From UBA5905 sp964609975 (lineage in GTDB: Bacteria > Bacillota > Clostridia > Oscillospirales > Acutalibacteraceae), in contig CAZSTR010000029.1 in the NCBI GenBank assembly GCA_964609975.1, forward strand, positions 1 through 19,190: a stretch of DNA of 19,190 nucleotides, in the 5' to 3' direction. Positions 14,801 through 19,190 of the stretch are shown piece by piece; position 1 is the stretch's first letter, and each line of letters starts with the position of its first letter. The notes below the pieces were generated by a model. The model ran no database searches. It was not told the DNA's origin and saw only the letters and a list, made by a program, of their open reading frames with translations. Position numbers and translations under genes: made by a program.

Positions 14801-14839
14801 AATCGAGAACTCCCCGGCTATGCCGGGGAGTTCTCGATT
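14801..14839. repeat. 18-bp perfect hairpin of unknown role
   Basis: AATCGAGAACTCCCCGGC (14801-14818) and its exact reverse complement (14822-14839) surround a 3-base loop. It begins directly after the ATPase terminator. Neither strand shows a T-run after the stem, so it is not a normal terminator; it could be a REP-like palindrome, a remnant of a mobile-element end, or a processed 3' end for the convergent EamA gene. Confidence 0.7.
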
Positions 14840-14878
14840 GTTCTTATGATACAGAGGGATCGCCGGCCTTCGCGAAGA

Positions 14879-14920
14879 ACTATGCCGGTTGTTGAGAGGA
14901 CTATGCCGTCCGTCGAGAGG
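14879..14920. repeat. two tandem 21-bp repeats
   Basis: Two adjacent 21-base units (14879-14899 and 14900-14920) both begin ACTATGCCG and end GAGAGG, identical at 17 of 21 positions. They sit between the hairpin at 14801-14839 and the end of the EamA gene. No gene is convincingly encoded across them. Confidence 0.6.
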
Positions 14921-14929
14921 GCATCTCTG

Positions 14930-15766
14930 TCAGGAAAGGTTCAGCAAAAGTACCGCGAGAATTCCACAGCCCAGTCCCCAGAGCTGGCGCGCCTCCAGCC
15001 GTTCGCGGAAAAGGAAGCGCCCGGCCAGCCAGGCGGCCATGGTGTTGGCCACCGACACCACCGGAAAAAGCACGGAAGCCTTTTCGGTGGCCGCGAGAAA
15101 CAGCACAAGATAATTCGCCAGGCCGTTCATCGCCCCGGCGGAGAGACCACACAGATTCAGCGAAAATGGGGTGCGCTCCGGGCGGCGGAGACGAAATCCG
15201 CCGGTGAAACAGAGCACCGTTAGCATGGCGCCGATCATGAATTCATTGCGGTATTCACCGGGCCAAAAAAGCTGGTGGTATTTTTGCACGATGGAGCAGG
15301 CACCATTAGTGAGCAGGGTCAGCCCGGCGAACAGAAACCAGCGCCGGGACAACCCCGCCCGACTGCCTCGGTTAAGCAACAGCAGGGCGAGGGAGAGTAG
15401 AACCATTCCACCGATGCCGGTGAGGGTCAACCCCTCCTGCCAGAAAAGAATTCCCCACAGAAAGGGGAGAATCAGCGAGAAGGAGGCCACGATGCTGGTC
15501 AGCGCCAGCGGGCCGCAGGCCAGCGCCTGAAAGCCGGTGTGCATGGAGATGCCGAGGAACAGACCATAGGCGACGCCGAACAGCCAGGAGGGGGCGTGGG
15601 GCTGAAGCCCCTGCACCAGGCCGAAAACAAGGAAAATGATAACGCCGGCGAGCGCCTTGTTGAGGTTGAAGACGGCGGCGTCACCGTCCCGGCGGGCATA
15701 GAGCTTTCCAAGGGTGGATTGGCCGCAGGCGAAAAGGGTATTCAGTGTATACAGCAGAAAAGTCAT
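14930..15766 (-). CDS. EamA/DMT-family membrane transporter
   Basis: A 278-residue polytopic protein with about nine or ten hydrophobic segments in two similar halves (about 1-135 and 140-278), the usual EamA layout. Visible features are an early GQSTLGKLYAR stretch after TM1, ALACGPLALTSIVASFSLILPFLWGILFWQE (halfway in the first EamA repeat) and ATEKASVLFPVVSVANTMAAWLAGRFLFRERL (the matching part of the second). These transporters carry small metabolites such as amino acids, nucleosides or sugars; the substrate cannot be read. Its ATG (15764-15766) overlaps the stop of the upstream GH89-like gene as ATGA, with AGGTG about 10 bases upstream, so translation is coupled. That links the transporter to the hydrolase's pathway, by inference. 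Confidence 0.85.
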   Translation of the reverse strand: MTFLLYTLNTLFACGQSTLGKLYARRDGDAAVFNLNKALAGVIIFLVFGLVQGLQPHAPSWLFGVAYGLFLGISMHTGFQALACGPLALTSIVASFSLILPFLWGILFWQEGLTLTGIGGMVLLSLALLLLNRGSRAGLSRRWFLFAGLTLLTNGACSIVQKYHQLFWPGEYRNEFMIGAMLTVLCFTGGFRLRRPERTPFSLNLCGLSAGAMNGLANYLVLFLAATEKASVLFPVVSVANTMAAWLAGRFLFRERLEARQLWGLGCGILAVLLLNLS

Positions 15767-18096
15767 CGGTCGAATTCACCTGCCTTTTCCAAAGCGGCCG
15801 CGACGGTCGGGAGCAGCTGCGCGATGGCCGCCAGAGTCTTTTCCAGGGGGAAGGCCGCTTGCGGCCGCAGAGCTTCCAGCGGGGTTTCGATAAAGTGTTT
15901 TTCCAGCTCCGCCAGCTTTTTCCCATAGCCGGCGTTTTCCTCGCCCTCCGCCAAGGCATCGAAGGCATAGACGCCCTCGGCGACGAACACGCCCTCGATC
16001 AATTCATAGGCGGGCTGGGAGCAATAGGAGTTGTGAATGTTGCGCTTGAGAGCGGTTTCGAATCGTGGATTTGTGGGGGCGGTGCTTTGCACCGCCCGCA
16101 GGGTGGCGAACACGGAAAAGTCGGCGGTGGTGCTCAACAGCCGGCGCATTTGCTCCAGTGTATCCAGGTAGAGCGCCTGGATTTTTTTGACTTCCGCGCG
16201 GTTTTCGCGGTTTTCCAGGGCGCGAATCACCAGAAAATTCAAGCACCGCCCCAAAACCGTTCGCGCCAGATCGATAACATCTCGGCGGATGAAGGGGGCG
16301 TCCAGCATGATCGACTTCTGCGCCATGTCGGCGAAAGCGGTGGCGGCGTCCGACAGAAGGGGAATGGTTTTTTGAATTTTTTCATCGAAATGGCGATAAA
16401 GCAGCGGGTCGCGGGAGTCTGGATGACCCAAAAACAATAATAGCCGCGTCCAGATGTCCTCATGGGTAAAAAAGGAGGGGTGATATTGGATATATTCCGG
16501 GTCCTCGCGGGAGCGCTTGGTCGCGCCGGCTCCGCCCCAGTCCCCCAGCTCGATGAGCGGGAGGAGCACTTGCCAATGGTGGTGCATTTCGGCGGCGTGA
16601 GCGCCATAGCGGTTGTAGCAGAAGCTTTGTAAAAGCGTCTGCACATCCGTTTTGGTCGGCTCCCAGGCGTTTTCGGCCAGATATTCCAGCATCAGCGGGT
16701 CGGAATGGGACAACTCCGGCCAGGCAATCATTCCGCGACACATGGGGTCGGCGGCAGCCTCCTGCAACCGCCTTTCGATGATGGCGTATGGCCCTCTCAG
16801 CTCCGTTTCGGATTCATAGGCGTGGAAAATGCCGAAAATCCACGGGAATTTTCCGACGGTCCCCCAGCTTTTGAAGCAATTTTGGGGGTCCACAGCGCAG
16901 GAAATATAGTCTAACAGCAGGGTGCGCTTCGGGTCCATTTCGGAGAGCAGTTGGCGGATTTGCTCCGGTGTCCACCAGCAGAGAAAATCCCAGCTCGCCA
17001 GCAACAGCTTCCCATTTGGATGGTTTTGGCGTATCGCCTCGGCGATGCGCCGCAGGGTGGTGTGCTTCAGCGCAAAGTTTTTGCGCTCATCCAGATACAT
17101 GGTGCGCTCGGCCAGACCGATGGTATGGAACAGGGTGTCGTCCTTGGCATATTCCGCGACCTCGGTTTCGGTCAGCCGGGTATAATAATCCATGTTTTCC
17201 TTTTTTGTGATGTCGAAAACCTTGCCGTCGTTGGTTTCGTCGTATTGGCGGCGTTCCTGGGTGAGGAAGGAGGGCTTTCGGCTGTCCAAAAAGCTTTGGG
17301 GTGTGCGGGAATACCAATGGGTCATGGTGCCGCAGTCCACCGGCGACATTAAATCCAGCTCCCGCGCATAGGCATACACCCTGCGGCGCAGCTCGCCCCG
17401 CTCCCGTAGCGTCCAGAAGTCGGTGCGGTCGTTATAGGCGACGGCATCGGGACGGTCGCTCATGGTGAAAAAGTCCTCCGGATAGGGAACATCCTCCGGG
17501 AAGGCCCGCTGCCACAGATCGTCCATGCCGATACGTAGCATGAACAGGTTGAGCCGTCTTTTGACCAGCCAGTCCAGTTCCCGCTTCCAATCCTCGAAGC
17601 TCCAATGCTCCGCCTGAAAGCGCTTGAGTCCGCGGTGGGCGAAATAGCGCAGACCGCGATAGTCGAAGCGGGGGCTTTCTGTGCAATGGATGTCTGTCAT
17701 GGGGAGGGATGACGCCGGGGGAATCACATCGCCGTCCCAGAAATAATGGCATCCGCCATATAGCTCGAAATAGCGATACACTGCATACAGCGTGGAGCGT
17801 CCCCGGCCGCCGGCCAGCAAAAGCACCGGCCGTTCCTCATGGTAATAGCTGTGGATGCAATAATCGTCGGTTCCATAGCGGATGCCGAGATGCTCCACTC
17901 GCAAATCCAGCATTTCCCGCATCAGAAAATCGTTCACCGCGTCGGAGCCAATCACCACCAGCGCCGAACGGTTGTCGTCCTCCCGGATGATAGAAAGAAG
18001 TGTGCCGGTGATCTGCTGATACAGCGATTGGAATGCCTCGGCTGCCCGGTTATAAGCGGCGGGGGCGTCGGCTGGGCACAGAATGGCTATGTTCAT
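15763..18096 (-). CDS. GH89-like alpha-N-acetylglucosaminidase-type hydrolase
   Basis: A 777-residue protein without signal peptide, so cytosolic. The N-terminal part (about 44-140) looks like the GH20b/alpha-glucuronidase-type leading domain, with LLLAGGRGRSTLYAVYRYFELYGGCHYFWDGD. The barrel follows (FEDWKRELDWLVKRRLNLFMLRIG, 167-190; LLLDYISC, 393-400; PWIFGIFHAYES, 418-429), then an all-helical C-terminal domain. Order and motifs follow human NAGLU/GH89. By eye, Glu330 (GLAERTM) and Glu461 (WPELSHSDP) align with NAGLU catalytic Glu316 and Glu446. The ATG at 18094-18096 has AGGAGG 8 bases upstream; an in-frame ATG 10 codons earlier lacks one. It is coupled to the EamA gene and divergent from an AraC regulator. 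A different clan, such as GH115/GH67 or DUF4838, is possible; GH89 is inferred from remembered alignment. Confidence 0.7.
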   Translation of the reverse strand: MNIAILCPADAPAAYNRAAEAFQSLYQQITGTLLSIIREDDNRSALVVIGSDAVNDFLMREMLDLRVEHLGIRYGTDDYCIHSYYHEERPVLLLAGGRGRSTLYAVYRYFELYGGCHYFWDGDVIPPASSLPMTDIHCTESPRFDYRGLRYFAHRGLKRFQAEHWSFEDWKRELDWLVKRRLNLFMLRIGMDDLWQRAFPEDVPYPEDFFTMSDRPDAVAYNDRTDFWTLRERGELRRRVYAYARELDLMSPVDCGTMTHWYSRTPQSFLDSRKPSFLTQERRQYDETNDGKVFDITKKENMDYYTRLTETEVAEYAKDDTLFHTIGLAERTMYLDERKNFALKHTTLRRIAEAIRQNHPNGKLLLASWDFLCWWTPEQIRQLLSEMDPKRTLLLDYISCAVDPQNCFKSWGTVGKFPWIFGIFHAYESETELRGPYAIIERRLQEAAADPMCRGMIAWPELSHSDPLMLEYLAENAWEPTKTDVQTLLQSFCYNRYGAHAAEMHHHWQVLLPLIELGDWGGAGATKRSREDPEYIQYHPSFFTHEDIWTRLLLFLGHPDSRDPLLYRHFDEKIQKTIPLLSDAATAFADMAQKSIMLDAPFIRRDVIDLARTVLGRCLNFLVIRALENRENRAEVKKIQALYLDTLEQMRRLLSTTADFSVFATLRAVQSTAPTNPRFETALKRNIHNSYCSQPAYELIEGVFVAEGVYAFDALAEGEENAGYGKKLAELEKHFIETPLEALRPQAAFPLEKTLAAIAQLLPTVAAALEKAGEFDR

Positions 18097-18204
18097 CGAA
18101 AAGACCTCCTTTGGCTTTCTGAGCATAGCCTATCATGAATTGATTGGCTTATCCATAGAATTTTCGCTTCAAAATTTAAGAATTTCGAAACCTATAATTT
18201 GCGA

Positions 18205-18233
18205 TTGACGGGATTTTCGCCTTGTGATATACT
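18205..18233 (+). promoter_or_regulatory. sigma-A promoter of the AraC-family gene
   Basis: TTGACG (18205-18210), a 17-base spacer and TATACT (18228-18233) form a strong promoter. The start would be near 18240, giving a leader of about 40 bases. No equally good promoter is visible for the divergent GH89-like gene in the 183-base gap. Confidence 0.85.
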
Positions 18234-18257
18234 TGTTGTGATATACTTGTGATATAA
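18222..18257 (+). repeat. three TTGTGATATA direct repeats over the AraC promoter
   Basis: TTGTGATATAC occurs at 18222-18232 and 18236-18246, and TTGTGATATAA at 18247-18257. The first two are part of an exact 14-base tandem duplication (18222-18235, 18236-18249). They cover the -10 and the start of transcription. They could be operator half-sites for the regulator itself or the product of replication slippage. Confidence 0.7.
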
Positions 18258-18279
18258 TAAATTTAGAAGGGTGATACTT

Positions 18280-19071
18280 GTGTTTTTCGAAATTTCGGAT
18301 TTTTCGGCGCGGGTGCTGGGGGTATACCATTTCACCTGGGCGGGACAAAACGGCGTTTCCGGCCTACGCCCGTTTCATGCGTTGTCTTTGCGGCTGAAGG
18401 GAGATGCGCGGCTGACGCAGGAAACGGAAACGGTGGAGGCGCACACCGGGGATTTGCTGTTCGTTCCGGCGAACCGCTCCTATCACATGGTGGCGAAGCA
18501 GGAGGAGGTCATGGTGATTCATTTCGAATGTGCCGACCCGTTGCCCGCGTCTATTCGTCGCTTCACCCCGGTTCATCAGGAATATTATCGCAAGCTTTTC
18601 GAGGAGATGGAACAGCTGTTTCGCTTACGCCCCGCGGGATATGCGCTGGAATGTCGGGCGCGGCTGTATCAGCTGGCGGCGGCCATCGAACGAGACACCC
18701 AGGTGCAAAGCGCCGCCAGCCGGGACGCGCTGGCGCGGGCAGAGGAGTATATGCGGGAGCATTTCTCCGATGCAACGCTGTCGGTGGGACAGCTGGCAGA
18801 ATATACCGGCGTAAGCGAGGTGTATTTCCGGCGGATTTTTGTGGCGCGTTACGGAGAGACACCGGTGCGATATCTGCGGCGTCTGCGGCTGGACTATGCG
18901 CTGGAGCTGTTGCGGTCGGGCTATTATTCGGTTACGGAGGTGGCGGAAAAATCCGGCTTTTCCTCGCCCTATTATTTCAGCGCCTTCGTCAAGGAGCAAA
19001 CGGGCGCGTCGCCGTTGGCGTGGAAGCAGGGGACGGTGGTGTCTTCGCGAAAGCCAGCGGCGAGGAGCTGA
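18280..19071 (+). CDS. AraC-family transcriptional regulator with cupin sensor domain
   Basis: A 263-residue regulator. The N-terminal cupin part (about 28-90: FHALSLRLKGDARL, HTGDLLFVPANRSYHMV, VMVIHFEC) would bind a small ligand, often a sugar. The C-terminal AraC domain (about 155-253) has both helix-turn-helix motifs: SVGQLAEYTGVSEVYFRRIFVARYGETPVRYLRRLRLDYA and SVTEVAEKSGFSSPYYFSAFVKEQTGASPLAW. The GTG at 18280 is preferred over the GTG at 18271 because AGAAGG lies 9 bases upstream of it but touches the earlier one. It is divergent from the GH89-like gene and probably controls it; direct evidence is only the arrangement and the promoter repeats. Confidence 0.93.
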   Translation: MFFEISDFSARVLGVYHFTWAGQNGVSGLRPFHALSLRLKGDARLTQETETVEAHTGDLLFVPANRSYHMVAKQEEVMVIHFECADPLPASIRRFTPVHQEYYRKLFEEMEQLFRLRPAGYALECRARLYQLAAAIERDTQVQSAASRDALARAEEYMREHFSDATLSVGQLAEYTGVSEVYFRRIFVARYGETPVRYLRRLRLDYALELLRSGYYSVTEVAEKSGFSSPYYFSAFVKEQTGASPLAWKQGTVVSSRKPAARS

Positions 19072-19092
19072 AGGAAGAAAGCGCCAAATGAA

Positions 19093-19120
19093 CCCGCTTT
19101 TTAGACAGAAAAGGGGGCTT
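19093..19120 (+). terminator. weak possible terminator after the AraC-family gene
   Basis: CCCGCTTTT (19093-19101) and AAAAGGGGG (about 19109-19117) can pair with one mismatch around a short loop, followed by CTTTT. The hairpin is imperfect, so the assignment is tentative. Confidence 0.3.
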
Positions 19121-19135
19121 TTGGGCAAAAAAATC

Positions 19136-19146
19136 GGGGGGGGGGG
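19136..19146. repeat. 11-G homopolymer tract
   Basis: An uninterrupted run of eleven G lies in the intergenic sequence after the AraC-family gene, preceded by a seven-A run. The remaining 44 bases to the window end show no recognised gene. Such tracts are slippage-prone and also prone to sequencing error. Confidence 0.8.
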
Positions 19147-19190
19147 TAATAACATAGAAAGTTGTTGTCTAATAGAAAAAAATTGCGAAA

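Noticed and set aside
14801..14920. The hairpin and repeats as a CRISPR array
   Set aside because: Only two adjacent 21-base units without spacers are present and no cas gene is near.
14846..15223. A 125-residue plus-strand frame starting in the tandem repeats and running into the EamA gene
   Set aside because: It lacks a ribosome site, its second half is antisense to a convincing membrane protein, and only the 7-residue repeat looks non-random.
18097..18204. A sigma-A promoter for the GH89-like gene
   Set aside because: The best pair on the minus strand (TTAAAT, 16 bases, TATGGA) is too weak to call; an activator-dependent promoter is possible.

Overview
The window looks like a chromosomal segment of an endospore-forming, GC-rich member of the Clostridia, most likely an Oscillospirales/Ruminococcaceae-type gut Firmicute. 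The reasons are a clear sporulation sigma factor SigG, Gram-positive AGGAGG ribosome sites, sigma-A type promoters, a paired M16 peptidase module as in Bacillus ymfF-ymfH, and small families (DUF6472, DUF4830) that I associate with this group. Apart from a short AT-rich remnant at the left edge, gene content is mostly housekeeping and no large mobile element is seen.

Layout. 1-220: the 3' tail of an AT-rich, transposase-like reading frame and a strong terminator. 221-1277: a 59-residue cysteine-containing DUF6472-type gene, divergent from sigG, which has a plausible forespore promoter. 1285-6523 (minus strand): a five-gene transcription unit from one sigma-A promoter, mtnN - M16 peptidase without zinc motif - M16 peptidase with zinc motif - lgt - folD, with tight or overlapping junctions. 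6652-9120 (plus): secD-secF with its own promoter and terminator, divergent from mtnN. 9153-10214 (minus): a single SPFH/band-7 membrane gene with its own promoter and terminator. 10287-13419 (plus): asnB, a DUF4830 gene and an rsuA-family pseudouridine synthase, probably cotranscribed. 13451-14800 (plus): a free-standing MsmX/UgpC-type sugar ABC ATPase with translation-biased codons. 14801-14920: an unexplained 18-bp perfect hairpin and a 21-bp tandem repeat. 14930-18096 (minus): a cytosolic GH89-like (alpha-N-acetylglucosaminidase-type) hydrolase translationally coupled to an EamA transporter. 18205-19071 (plus): a divergent AraC-family regulator. 19072-19190: a weak hairpin and an 11-G tract.

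How they fit together. SecDF, Lgt and the SPFH protein serve membrane and lipoprotein biogenesis; FolD and MtnN serve one-carbon and S-adenosylmethionine turnover; AsnB makes asparagine. The most accessory-looking part is the right end: a regulator, an intracellular GH89-like hydrolase and a transporter next to a shared sugar-import ATPase. This suggests, without proof, a small locus for alpha-linked N-acetylhexosamine glycans. I did not find a CRISPR array, tRNA, rRNA, toxin-antitoxin pair or recognised defence system. The least explained items are the GH89-EamA-AraC locus, the triple repeat over the AraC promoter, the hairpin/tandem-repeat block at 14801-14920 and the G11 tract.
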